Shown: positions 8,824-16,430 of the stretch, in pieces
Layout of the letters: each line of letters starts with the position of its first letter
Position numbering within the stretch: the first letter of the stretch is position 1
NCBI RefSeq assembly: GCF_004331735.1
Contig: NZ_SJSO01000006.1
Coordinates: 248,001 to 312,000, forward strand
Length of the DNA stretch: 64,000 nt
Direction: 5' to 3'
From: Pedobacter psychrodurus
GTDB taxonomy: Bacteria; Bacteroidota; Bacteroidia; Sphingobacteriales; Sphingobacteriaceae
The notes under the pieces: model-generated
What the model was told of the DNA's origin: nothing
The model's input: the letters and a program-made list of their open reading frames with translations, nothing else
Database searches by the model: none
Program-made: the position numbers and the translations under genes

Positions 8824-9894
8824 CTATTTACCGTTGATTACCGGTTTTAACATATTAACATATCCTTCCACACCTTCTGCAACCTCACGAACATATAAAA
8901 ATTCATCGGCCATGTGTGAGCGGCCAGAAAAACCTGGGCCACATTTTACAGATGGGATATCCAGCAGAGCCTGATCAGAAGTAGTTGGCGAACCGTAAGT
9001 CGTTTTTCCCAATGCTACGCCAGCCTGAACAACAGGATGGTTTTTGTCAATAGACGATGGTTTTAAGCGGATAGAGCGTGGCGTAACATCACAATCTACA
9101 TTGGCTCTGATGATTTCTAAAACTTCTTCATTGGTGTAGGCATCTGTTACACGCACATCAACAGTAAAGGTACAATTGGCCGGTACTACGTTGTGCTGCG
9201 AACCTGCGTTGATAATGGTAACCGTCATTTTCAATGGGCCGAAAACCTCCGAAACTTTTGGGAACTGGTAATTTCTAAACCATTCAATATCTTTTAAAGC
9301 TTTGTAAATAGCATTCTCTCCTTCTTCACGGGCGGCATGACCAGCTTTACCATGCGATACACAATCTAACACCAACAAACCACGTTCAGCAATGGCTAAA
9401 TTCATTTCTGTTGGTTCGCCCACAATACCAAATTCCAGCTCACCTAAATCGGGCAAAACCAGTTCTAAACCATTGTTACCAGAAATTTCCTCCTCAGCAG
9501 TTGCGGCTAAACAGATATTATATTTTAAATCTTCTTGCTCGTAGTAGTACAAAAACGTTCCAATTAACGAAACCAAACAACCACCGGCATCATTACTGCC
9601 TAAACCGAATAGTTTATCACCTTCAATTGCTGCATCATACGGATCGCGGGTATAACCAGAATTTGGTTTAACCGTATCATGATGTGAATTTAAAAGCAAT
9701 GTTGGTTTATTGGCGTCGAAGTGTTTGTTGTAAGCCCAAACATTGTTCATCTTGCGTTGGGTCTTAACCCCTCTCTCCTCCAAAAACTGGGCGATTAAAT
9801 TCGCAGTTCGGTCTTCTTCTTTACTAAAAGACTGGATGCGGATTAACTGTCGCAATAAATCCAGACTTTCTTTTTGTATATTTTCTAGTAACAT
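8824..9894 (-). CDS. argE: M20 family N-acylornithine/citrulline deacylase
   Basis: This 356-residue M20 zinc amidohydrolase has metal-site motifs SHHDTVKP (70-77) and GSNDAGG, and the general-base AAATAEEEISG. Its position in the arginine operon indicates it removes the N-acyl group from the pathway intermediate. With an N-acylornithine carbamoyltransferase in the operon, the natural substrate is probably N-acylcitrulline rather than N-acylornithine. The acyl group is likely succinyl, as argued under argF'. It is the last gene of the minus-strand operon, 111 bp after proC, and ends at a terminator. The spacer to proC contains a weak hairpin (AGTAACAAGTAG with CCTGTTACTT). Confidence 0.85.
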   Translation of the reverse strand: MLLENIQKESLDLLRQLIRIQSFSKEEDRTANLIAQFLEERGVKTQRKMNNVWAYNKHFDANKPTLLLNSHHDTVKPNSGYTRDPYDAAIEGDKLFGLGSNDAGGCLVSLIGTFLYYYEQEDLKYNICLAATAEEEISGNNGLELVLPDLGELEFGIVGEPTEMNLAIAERGLLVLDCVSHGKAGHAAREEGENAIYKALKDIEWFRNYQFPKVSEVFGPLKMTVTIINAGSQHNVVPANCTFTVDVRVTDAYTNEEVLEIIRANVDCDVTPRSIRLKPSSIDKNHPVVQAGVALGKTTYGSPTTSDQALLDIPSVKCGPGFSGRSHMADEFLYVREVAEGVEGYVNMLKPVINGK

Positions 9895-10005
9895 AGTATT
9901 CAGTGATTAGTAACAAGTAGTAAGACAGATTTATCTTTTACCTGTTACTTTTTAATTTATGGTTAGGTACATCATCCATCTTACTTTAACCATTTTACAT
10001 CCGTT

Positions 10006-10815
10006 TTAACCTTCCTTGGTATACAAATTCCCTGCTTTTAAGGCAGAAAGCTTAATACCTTTTATTAATGATGAACTAAAACCATTGTGTTCCATTTCGT
10101 TTAAACCCGCAATGGTACAACCTTTCGGCGAAGTTACTTTATCTATTTCTGATTCTGGGTGCGTTCCATGTAATAAAAGCAAATCGGCTGCTCCTTTTGC
10201 GGTTTGAACAGCCATTTTTAAAGCCTCATCAGCATGGAAACCAATTTCTACCCCACCTTGCGATGCGGCTCTTATTGCCCTTAGAAAAAATGCGATTCCA
10301 CAAGCACATAGTGCTGTTGCAGAAGTCATTAAATCTTCGTTGATTTTTACAACAGAACCAACCGTTTCGAACATTTTGGTTACGTCTGCAATGTTTGCTG
10401 CTGATGCGTTATCACTGGCCATGCAAGTCATCGATTGACCTATGGCAATTGCCGTATTAGGCATTACCCTGATTACCTCAACATCATCACCTAATTTTTC
10501 TCTAACCGCAGCACAGCTCACGCCAGAAATCACCGAAATAACCAAATGTTTAGCCGAGACAATTGAAGTTTGGATTTCATCCAAAACCGTATTTAATTGT
10601 TGTGGCAGAACGGCCAAAATTACTACTTCAGCATCAATAACCGCTTGTTTATTGTTATTGCTAACGTTAAAACCAGTTTCAGCAAAAGATTTTAAGTGGT
10701 CGGTATTTCTACGGGTAAGTGTAATGTCGGTGGCTTGGGCAAAGTTGGCTTTCACCAAACCTTTCGCTAAAGATAAACCGATATTTCCGCTACCAATTAT
10801 GGCTATTTTCTTCAT
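10006..10815 (-). CDS. proC: Pyrroline-5-carboxylate reductase
   Basis: ProC reduces 1-pyrroline-5-carboxylate to proline with NAD(P)H. The 269-residue protein opens with a Rossmann motif, IIGSGNIGLSLAKGL. It also has the family region VIRVMPNTAIAIGQSM and the C-terminal signature area TSPKGCTIAGLNEME. The gene is embedded in the arginine operon between argB and argE. This fits the shared glutamate-semialdehyde chemistry and is a frequent arrangement in Bacteroidota. A 384-bp spacer separates it from argB. Confidence 0.93.
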   Translation of the reverse strand: MKKIAIIGSGNIGLSLAKGLVKANFAQATDITLTRRNTDHLKSFAETGFNVSNNNKQAVIDAEVVILAVLPQQLNTVLDEIQTSIVSAKHLVISVISGVSCAAVREKLGDDVEVIRVMPNTAIAIGQSMTCMASDNASAANIADVTKMFETVGSVVKINEDLMTSATALCACGIAFFLRAIRAASQGGVEIGFHADEALKMAVQTAKGAADLLLLHGTHPESEIDKVTSPKGCTIAGLNEMEHNGFSSSLIKGIKLSALKAGNLYTKEG

Positions 10816-11199
10816 TGTGGTTCGTTTTATTTTATTTCAGTGGTTTAAACTGATTTATATTTTCTTTTGAAAAGCAAGTTCAATAATTCTATTTAATGTT
10901 CAGTCCTGCTATCCACTTCAATCTTTTTTAACTTCTGCCATTCCATCCATTTATCGTCATCGCGAGGAGGAACGACGCGGCAATCTTTCTCGTTTTGAGC
11001 ACAAAAAGTATTTCCGTTTCTATCAGGTTTAAATGGCAAAGGCAGCAGTAATCGGTTTCTTTTCTATGCCGGTGCAAAATTCTTTACCAATATTACACAA
11101 GGGCATTAGATTAATAATTCTTTGTGTTCTTCGTTTCTTGGTGGTTAAAAAATTTCTAGGCACCTCGCCTAAAACCTTCAACCTTTCTACCCTCTACCT
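10816..11199. other. argB-proC spacer with repeat fragments
   Basis: No gene is visible in these 384 bp. At 10955-10987 is a half copy of the GTCATTGCGAGG-type repeat (CGTCATCGCGAGGAGG...GGCAATCT). A stretch TTCTTTGTGTTCTTCG follows near 11117, and pyrimidine-rich words (CCTTCAACCTTTCTACCC) near 11180, like those in other spacers of this operon. It looks like accumulated repeat debris. Confidence 0.55.
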
Positions 11200-12030
11200 T
11201 TATTTCAGCATTTTAGTTCCAAAAGTTCCTTCTGCGAGTTCAGAAAGTTCATCAGCTTTGCCAATATAAACTGCTGAAACTCCTTTTTTAATCGCCTCAA
11301 AAGCGTTGTGTAATTTAGGGATCATTCCACCTTGTACTGTTCCATCTGCTTTTAAACTTTCAAATTCATCAGCTTTGATTTCCCTTACAACAGATCCGTT
11401 ATCGTTAACATCTTTAAGTACACCTTTCTTATCAAAGCAATATACCAAACGCGTTTCATATGAAGCCGACATGGCTACCGCAACCGAAGAGGCAATAGTA
11501 TCGGCATTGGTATTTAAAAGTTGCGTATCACCATCATGTGTAATCGCACACAAAACCGGAACAAAGCCAGCATTTAATAAAGCGGCTAAAGTATTCGCTG
11601 AAACAGAATTTTCATCTAAATCACCGACGAAACCATAATCAATAACTGCACCAGCCATAGGACCAGCATCTGTACCATAAGTTTTAGTACTTACCGGTCG
11701 TTTTTTCGCTTTAATAATATTTCCATCTGCACCGGTTAAACCTATGGCATTACTCCCTTTGGCTTGCAATTGAGCAACTATATTTTTATTAATCAGTCCA
11801 GCGTAAACCATGGTTACAATCCGCAAGGTCTCAATATCGGTAATTCTTCTACCCTCAACCATTTTAGCTTCAATGCCGAGCGATTCGCCCAATTCAGTTG
11901 CAATTTTACCGCCACCGTGCACCAGAATTTTATCTCCGGGCAGTGCCGTAAAATCCAATAAAAACTGATGCAGATTTTCAGAATTATCAATTACGTTTCC
12001 ACCTATTTTTATAATAGTGAGTTCTTTCAT
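11200..12030 (-). CDS. argB: N-acylglutamate kinase
   Basis: ArgB phosphorylates the N-acylated glutamate gamma-carboxylate with ATP. The 276-residue protein has the amino-acid-kinase start KIGGNVIDN and the phosphate-binding HGGGKIATELGE. The segment VEGRRITD corresponds to the GxRxTD motif that binds the N-acylglutamate. NTNADTIASSVAVAM near residue 165 belongs to the ATP/substrate site. I see no N-terminal regulatory helix of the arginine-inhibited type. Whether the acyl group is acetyl or succinyl cannot be told from this gene alone. It is 104 bp downstream of argF', with two hairpins in the gap. Confidence 0.92.
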   Translation of the reverse strand: MKELTIIKIGGNVIDNSENLHQFLLDFTALPGDKILVHGGGKIATELGESLGIEAKMVEGRRITDIETLRIVTMVYAGLINKNIVAQLQAKGSNAIGLTGADGNIIKAKKRPVSTKTYGTDAGPMAGAVIDYGFVGDLDENSVSANTLAALLNAGFVPVLCAITHDGDTQLLNTNADTIASSVAVAMSASYETRLVYCFDKKGVLKDVNDNGSVVREIKADEFESLKADGTVQGGMIPKLHNAFEAIKKGVSAVYIGKADELSELAEGTFGTKMLK

Positions 12031-12044
12031 ATTTTATTCTTACC

Positions 12045-12123
12045 GTGGTTCGTGTCTCCACGAACCACATTAATAGTTTTGTTTCACCATATTAATAATT
12101 GCGGTTCGTGAGGACACGAGCCG
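12045..12123. repeat. Two GGTTCGTG-type hairpins between argF' and argB
   Basis: The first is a perfect 10-bp stem, GTGGTTCGTG with CACGAACCAC, and a TCTC loop (12045-12068). The second (12101-12123) is a looser version, GCGGTTCGTG with CACGAGCC around an AGGA loop. They share sequence, so they are two copies of one small palindrome. They may process or stabilise the argF'-argB mRNA. Confidence 0.7.
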
Positions 12124-12134
12124 AGGCATATGAT

Positions 12135-13106
12135 TTACAATTCCTCCAATATCGCTTTTATTACCGCCTGCGCAGCCCATAAACGATTTCCTGCTTCGTG
12201 GATAACCAACGAGTTTGGTCCATCTAAAATCTCTGATGATAGTTCCAGATCGCGACGCACAGGCAAGCAATGCATTACTTTCGCGTCGTTTGTGAATTTT
12301 AATTTCTCATTATTCATCATCCAGCCATCAGGATAAGTCAATACTTTTCCGTACTCTTTATAGCTACTCCAATTCTTCACATATACATAATCAGCATCGG
12401 CCAAAGCTTCTTCTAAATTATACTGAATATTGGCATTAGGTGTAAAATCTTCTGAAAGTTCGTAACCTTCTGGCTGCGCGATTGTAAAATCGATCATCCC
12501 TTCTGCCTGAGCTTTGCACATCCACTCTGCAAAAGAATTCGGCACCGCTTGAGGTAATGCTTTAACATGAGGTGCCCAAGCTAATACCACTTTAGGTTTG
12601 CGCCCATCGGGTTTCTTTGTCCAGGTTTCGTGAATGGTAATAATATCGGCAAAGCTTTGTAAAGGGTGACGTGTTGCACTCTCTAAACTCACTACAGGTA
12701 CAGCACAATATTTCACGAATTTATTGAAGAAATCTTCACTATAATCTTCCTCGCGGTTATTCAGTTTTGGAAAAGAACGCAAGCCTAAAATATCGCAATA
12801 TTGGCCCATCACCGCAGCAGCTTCGCGGATATGTTCAACTGTCGAACCATTCATCACTACACCATCCTGTGTTTCTAAAGCCCAGCCTTCTTTATCCAGA
12901 TTCATCACCATTACATTCATACCTAAGTTTAAGGCCGCTTTTTGGGTACTTAACCGGGTACGTAAACTTGGATTCATAAAAACCAAACCTAAGGTTTTGT
13001 TTTTGCCTAAATCTTGGTGCGCATAAGGGTTTGCCTTTAATGCAAGCGCATCATTTACAAACTGTTTGATGCTTGGAACATCGTGTACGGAAGTGAAAAG
13101 TTTCAT
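12135..13106 (-). CDS. argF': N-succinylornithine (N-acylornithine) carbamoyltransferase
   Basis: This 323-residue transcarbamylase is of the N-acylornithine type, not the ordinary ornithine type. The carbamoyl-phosphate motif is PSLRTRLSTQKAALNLGMNV (residues 46-65), and HPLQSFAD and HCLPVRR are also present. Known family work: residue Glu92 in the Xanthomonas enzyme (acetylornithine) is Pro90 in Bacteroides fragilis (succinylornithine), and changing Glu92 to Pro, Ser, Ala or Val converts preference to succinylornithine. By gap-free alignment from memory the residue here is Val90 (NGSTVEHIREA). I therefore infer N-succinylornithine as substrate. The enzyme makes N-succinylcitrulline, later deacylated by argE. 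Its product order in the operon fits. Confidence 0.88.
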   Translation of the reverse strand: MKLFTSVHDVPSIKQFVNDALALKANPYAHQDLGKNKTLGLVFMNPSLRTRLSTQKAALNLGMNVMVMNLDKEGWALETQDGVVMNGSTVEHIREAAAVMGQYCDILGLRSFPKLNNREEDYSEDFFNKFVKYCAVPVVSLESATRHPLQSFADIITIHETWTKKPDGRKPKVVLAWAPHVKALPQAVPNSFAEWMCKAQAEGMIDFTIAQPEGYELSEDFTPNANIQYNLEEALADADYVYVKNWSSYKEYGKVLTYPDGWMMNNEKLKFTNDAKVMHCLPVRRDLELSSEILDGPNSLVIHEAGNRLWAAQAVIKAILEEL

Positions 13107-13112
13107 TTTTTT

Positions 13113-13650
13113 AAGCTAAAAGGTTAAAGATTTAAGCTAAAAGCTTCTTGCAACATGCAAAAATCAACGCCTAATCTTAACTAAATTATGTTCTTAATCG
13201 CTTCAGCAAGCCTATCAGCATTGCTTTAACTTCATTAGTTATACTATTAATTTCTAGATGCTTTTCCTCACTTAAGTATCTTAAATCTTTTGCGAGTAGG
13301 CAGGCGTATTCAGCCTCATGGCAAGAACCTAATGCCATATCTAAAAACCTTGCAAAATCAACATCAGAATTCCTTCCAGCTCCCTCAACAATATTTAAAG
13401 GAACAGAATATGCTGCTCTTTTGACCTGGCTATGCAAATCGTACTTTTCTGATGGTGGAAACAATGGAAGTACATCTGAATAAACAAATAATACCATCAA
13501 ATGTGCCTTTTTCCAAACTTCTAATTTTTGATAATCTCTCATTTTCATTAATACTTAAAGGTTAAGCAGAAAATAGGGATATCACTAATTTAATTATTTA
13601 CAACTATATAAGCTAATTGCAATTCACTTTCAGCTTTAGTCTTTCAGCTT
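13113..13650 (-). mobile_element. Candidate IVS-like cassette 1 (inverted arms around IVP gene)
   Basis: The IVP gene at 13186-13548 lies between AAGCTAAAAGGTTAAAG (13113-13129) and CTTTAGTCTTTCAGCTT (13634-13650). The arms are complementary at 14 of 17 positions, and the right arm reaches to within 5 bp of the argD stop. In 23S rRNA intervening sequences, genes of this protein family sit inside an analogous stem. The cassette interpretation is inferred. Confidence 0.4.
13186..13548 (-). CDS. S23/IVP four-helix-bundle protein (copy 1)
   Basis: This 120-residue all-helical protein belongs to the four-helix-bundle family first seen as the ORF inside 23S rRNA intervening sequences. Typical features are DYQKLEVWKKAHLMVL at the start, VKRAAYSVPLNIVEGAGR in the middle (conserved SVP-x-NI-x-EG), then DFARFLDMALGSCHEAEY. 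No enzymatic residues are known; RNA binding or pentamer formation is suspected for the family. It is a close paralogue of the protein at 14881-15237. It splits the arginine operon between argD and argF' in the same orientation, and inverted arms surround it. Confidence 0.88.
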   Translation of the reverse strand: MKMRDYQKLEVWKKAHLMVLFVYSDVLPLFPPSEKYDLHSQVKRAAYSVPLNIVEGAGRNSDVDFARFLDMALGSCHEAEYACLLAKDLRYLSEEKHLEINSITNEVKAMLIGLLKRLRT

Positions 13651-13654
13651 TCTG

Positions 13655-14785
13655 CTATTTCATCAACTTACCAAAAGCTACTAAAAATTCATCAGCATGC
13701 GCTTTCGTCAAATTTAAGGCTGGCAATAAACGGATCACATTCGGTCTTGCCTCGCCAGTAAAAATATGGTGTGTAAACAATAATTCTTTTTTAACATGTG
13801 CCAGTTCTGCTGGCAACTCAATACCGATCATTAAGCCACGGCCACGCACTTCTACCACCTGCTCAAATTTCTTCAATTCGGCGATTAAGTAGTTTCCAAC
13901 TTCTTCAGCATTTTTCATCAGGTTTTCCTGTTGCATCACTTCTAAAACAGCTAATGCCGCAGCGCAAGCCAAATGATTACCACCAAAAGTTGTACCCAAC
14001 TCTCCATGCCAAGGTTTAAATTTAGGTGCGATAGAAATCCCTGCTACCGGAAAGCCGTTACCCATTCCTTTCGCCATGGTATAAACATCTGCTTCAACCC
14101 CCGAGTAATCGTGTGAGTAAAAAGCACCTGTTCTACCATAGCCACATTGAACTGAATCAGCAATATAAACGGCATTGTATTCATCACAAAGTGAACGGAT
14201 TTTTTGAAGAAAACTTTTAGAAGCTTCTTTAATACCGCCAACACCCTGGATACCTTCTATAATTACAGCAGAAATTTCATTGCCCTGTGCTTTAAAAGTT
14301 TCTTCTAAAGCAATTTCATTATTAAAAGGTAAAAAGATTACATTTTCGGTTTGGTTAACTGGTGCTACAATTTTAGGATTATCCGTTACCGCAACCGCTA
14401 AAGATGTACGCCCGTGGAAAGCACCTGTAAAAGCAATTATCTTTTTTCTTCCATTGTAAAATGAAGCCAGTTTTAAAGCATTCTCGTTTGCTTCTGCACC
14501 AGAGTTGACTAAGAATAATTGGTAATCTTTCTTCCCAGAAACCTGACCTAATTTCTCCGCAAGCTGAACCTGCAAAGGAATTTTAACCGAGTTTGAGTAA
14601 AAACCAACCTTATTTAATTGATCAGTTAAGCGACTTACATAATGCGGATTGGTATGTCCAATCGAAATCACAGCATGACCGCCATATAAATCTAAGTATT
14701 GTTGTTCGTTAGCATCCCAAACATTGCTGCCTGCTGCTTTGGTTATTTCTATATCGTTAAGTGGGTAAACGTCGAATAAGTTCAT
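13655..14785 (-). CDS. argD: N-acylornithine aminotransferase
   Basis: ArgD is a class III PLP aminotransferase that converts N-acylglutamate semialdehyde to N-acylornithine using glutamate. The 376-residue protein shows the cofactor region NSGAEANENALKLA (113-126), AFTGAFHGRT and the metal-free Asp region VYIADSVQCGYGRTG. The Schiff-base lysine lies in TMAKGMGNGFP near residue 240. The length is at the short end of the family's 375-400. It follows the second IVP gene and precedes the first one in transcription order. The GHTNPHYVSRL segment near the N-terminus is standard. Confidence 0.93.
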   Translation of the reverse strand: MNLFDVYPLNDIEITKAAGSNVWDANEQQYLDLYGGHAVISIGHTNPHYVSRLTDQLNKVGFYSNSVKIPLQVQLAEKLGQVSGKKDYQLFLVNSGAEANENALKLASFYNGRKKIIAFTGAFHGRTSLAVAVTDNPKIVAPVNQTENVIFLPFNNEIALEETFKAQGNEISAVIIEGIQGVGGIKEASKSFLQKIRSLCDEYNAVYIADSVQCGYGRTGAFYSHDYSGVEADVYTMAKGMGNGFPVAGISIAPKFKPWHGELGTTFGGNHLACAAALAVLEVMQQENLMKNAEEVGNYLIAELKKFEQVVEVRGRGLMIGIELPAELAHVKKELLFTHHIFTGEARPNVIRLLPALNLTKAHADEFLVAFGKLMK

Positions 14786-14798
14786 TTTTTATAAGGTT

Positions 14799-15345
14799 AA
14801 AGACCAAAGACTAAAGACCAAAGCACCTGTAAATTTCATATAACAGTATGCTTAGTTCTGTAGAATTTAATCAATGAATATTATGGTCGCAAATGTTTAA
14901 TTAAGCCGATTAACATAGCTTTAACTTCACCAACCATCTTGTAAATTTCTAAATATTTGCTTTCTTCAAGATATTCTAAATCTTTTGCTAGAAAACAAGC
15001 ATATTCCATTTCTTGAACAGAGCCTAATGCATTATCAAGAAAGTGAGCAAAATCTTTTTCGGTCCGCCGTCCTGCTCCCTCAACAATATTTAGTGGAACA
15101 GAATACGCCGCCCTTTTAACCTGACTTTGCAAATCATATTTTTCATGAGCAGGAAAATCAGGTAAAATAAATTTGTAGACATATAAAACCATCAAATGTG
15201 ATTTTTTCCAAACATCTAGTTTTTGATAATCTCTCATTTTCTAAGCTTAAAGTTAAAAGCAAAAAGACTAAAGTTTATTGCTTTATTTAAATCATTATTT
15301 ACTTATGCTAGCACCATGCTATCTTTACTTTAGTCTTTGGTCTTT
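14799..15345 (-). mobile_element. Candidate IVS-like cassette 2 (perfect 18-nt inverted arms)
   Basis: An 18-nt word, AAAGACCAAAGACTAAAG, at 14799-14816 is exactly complementary to CTTTAGTCTTTGGTCTTT at 15328-15345. The enclosed segment holds only the IVP gene 14881-15237. In the operon mRNA the arms could form a long-range stem with the IVP gene in the loop, as in rRNA intervening sequences. Mobility is inferred. Confidence 0.45.
14881..15237 (-). CDS. S23/IVP four-helix-bundle protein (copy 2)
   Basis: This 118-residue paralogue of the 13186-13548 product shares MRDYQKL, VWKKSHLMVL and VKRAAYSVPLNIVEGAGR. It then carries DFAHFLDNALGSVQEMEYA and ends LKHLRP. It differs mainly in the loop after helix 1 (ILPDFPAHEKYDLQ). 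It lies between argC and argD in the operon direction, with perfect 18-nt inverted arms outside it. Having two divergent copies in two neighbouring spacers of one operon suggests local duplication or repeated insertion, not recruitment into arginine metabolism. Confidence 0.88.
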   Translation of the reverse strand: MRDYQKLDVWKKSHLMVLYVYKFILPDFPAHEKYDLQSQVKRAAYSVPLNIVEGAGRRTEKDFAHFLDNALGSVQEMEYACFLAKDLEYLEESKYLEIYKMVGEVKAMLIGLIKHLRP

Positions 15346-15360
15346 CAGCTTTGGTCTTAA

Positions 15361-16338
15361 TTAAAAATTTGCTGCTTTTAACTTAAGTCCAGCTGTTTCA
15401 TCCAAGCCGAACATTAAGTTCATATTCTGAACCGCTTGTCCGCTGGCACCTTTTAACAGGTTATCAATAATACTGATGATAAATAATTTACCACCATTTT
15501 TTTCTATATGTACCAAAGCTTTATTGGTGTTCACAACCTGTTTTAGATCGATATTTTTCCGGCTTACATGCGTAAAAGGATGAGCATTATAATATGCTTC
15601 GTAAATGTTTTGTGCTTCTTCTAAACTTAAATCACTTTCCAGGTACATGGCAGCTAAAATACCTCTTGTAAATGCACCACGCTGTGGAATAAAATTTAAA
15701 GCTTCAGAAAGTGAGGGCTGCAACTGCAACAAACTCTCGCTAATCTCATTCAAATGCTGGTGTTCAAATGCTTTATAGATCGAAAGGTTATTGTTTCTCC
15801 AGCTAAAGTGCGAAGTGGTAGATAAACTCTGCCCTGCCCCTGTTGATCCCGTAGTTGCATTAATATGAACCTCATTCTGAATCAACCCTTTAGCAGCCAA
15901 AGGCAACAAAGCCAATTGGATACAAGTTGCAAAGCAACCAGGGTTAGCAATATTTTTAGCTGCTTTAATTTTATCGCGATTTAGCTCAGGTAATCCGTAA
16001 ACAAAGTCTTTGGTAGAAAAGCTAGCGTTTGCATGCGGCCTGAAATCCTGCGACAAATCGATGATTTTAATGTTATCATTAATTGGATTTGCAGCTAAAA
16101 ACTTTTTCGCATCACCATGACCAACACATAAAAACAAAACATCGATATCTTGCGGAATATCACTCACGAATTTTAAATCAGTATCACCGATTAAATCAGT
16201 ATGTACATCAGCAATTAAGTTTCCTGCGTTACTTGTGCTATTTACGAAAGCAATTTCAACATTTGGGTGGTTAACCAAAATACGTAGCATCTCGCCACCT
16301 GTATAACCCGCGCCACCAATTATTCCTGCTTTAATCAT
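15361..16338 (-). CDS. argC: N-acyl-gamma-glutamyl-phosphate reductase
   Basis: ArgC reduces N-acylglutamyl phosphate to the semialdehyde with NADPH. The 325-residue protein begins with the nucleotide motif GGAGYTGGEMLRIL. The catalytic cysteine is in ANPGCFATCIQLALLPL near residue 135, and TGSTGAGQ follows. The C-terminal ASGQAVQNMNLMFG is a family hallmark. The residues binding the acyl group cannot be judged by eye. It is 92 bp downstream of argG; that spacer contains purine-rich and pyrimidine-rich complementary words. Confidence 0.94.
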   Translation of the reverse strand: MIKAGIIGGAGYTGGEMLRILVNHPNVEIAFVNSTSNAGNLIADVHTDLIGDTDLKFVSDIPQDIDVLFLCVGHGDAKKFLAANPINDNIKIIDLSQDFRPHANASFSTKDFVYGLPELNRDKIKAAKNIANPGCFATCIQLALLPLAAKGLIQNEVHINATTGSTGAGQSLSTTSHFSWRNNNLSIYKAFEHQHLNEISESLLQLQPSLSEALNFIPQRGAFTRGILAAMYLESDLSLEEAQNIYEAYYNAHPFTHVSRKNIDLKQVVNTNKALVHIEKNGGKLFIISIIDNLLKGASGQAVQNMNLMFGLDETAGLKLKAANF

Positions 16339-16345
16339 TTTTTTT

Positions 16346-16425
16346 TAAGGTTTAGAGGTATAAGGCTTAAGGTATAGGGTTATGGCGCTTTAACCTTTCG
16401 CCTTTCTACCCTCAACCTTAAATCT
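16346..16425 (-). repeat. Purine/pyrimidine hairpin spacer, argG-argC
   Basis: The left side is built of AGGTTTAGAGGTATAAGG and GGTATAGGG words; the right side reads CTTTAACCTTTCGCC and CTACCCTCAACCTT. The two can pair imperfectly. It has the same style as the arms around the IVP genes but holds no gene, as if an empty version. Confidence 0.5.
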
Positions 16426-16430
16426 TGAGG

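Noticed and set aside
8824..9894. Succinyl-diaminopimelate desuccinylase or carboxypeptidase
   Set aside because: The M20 fold would allow it, but the position at the end of the arginine operon favours an argE role.
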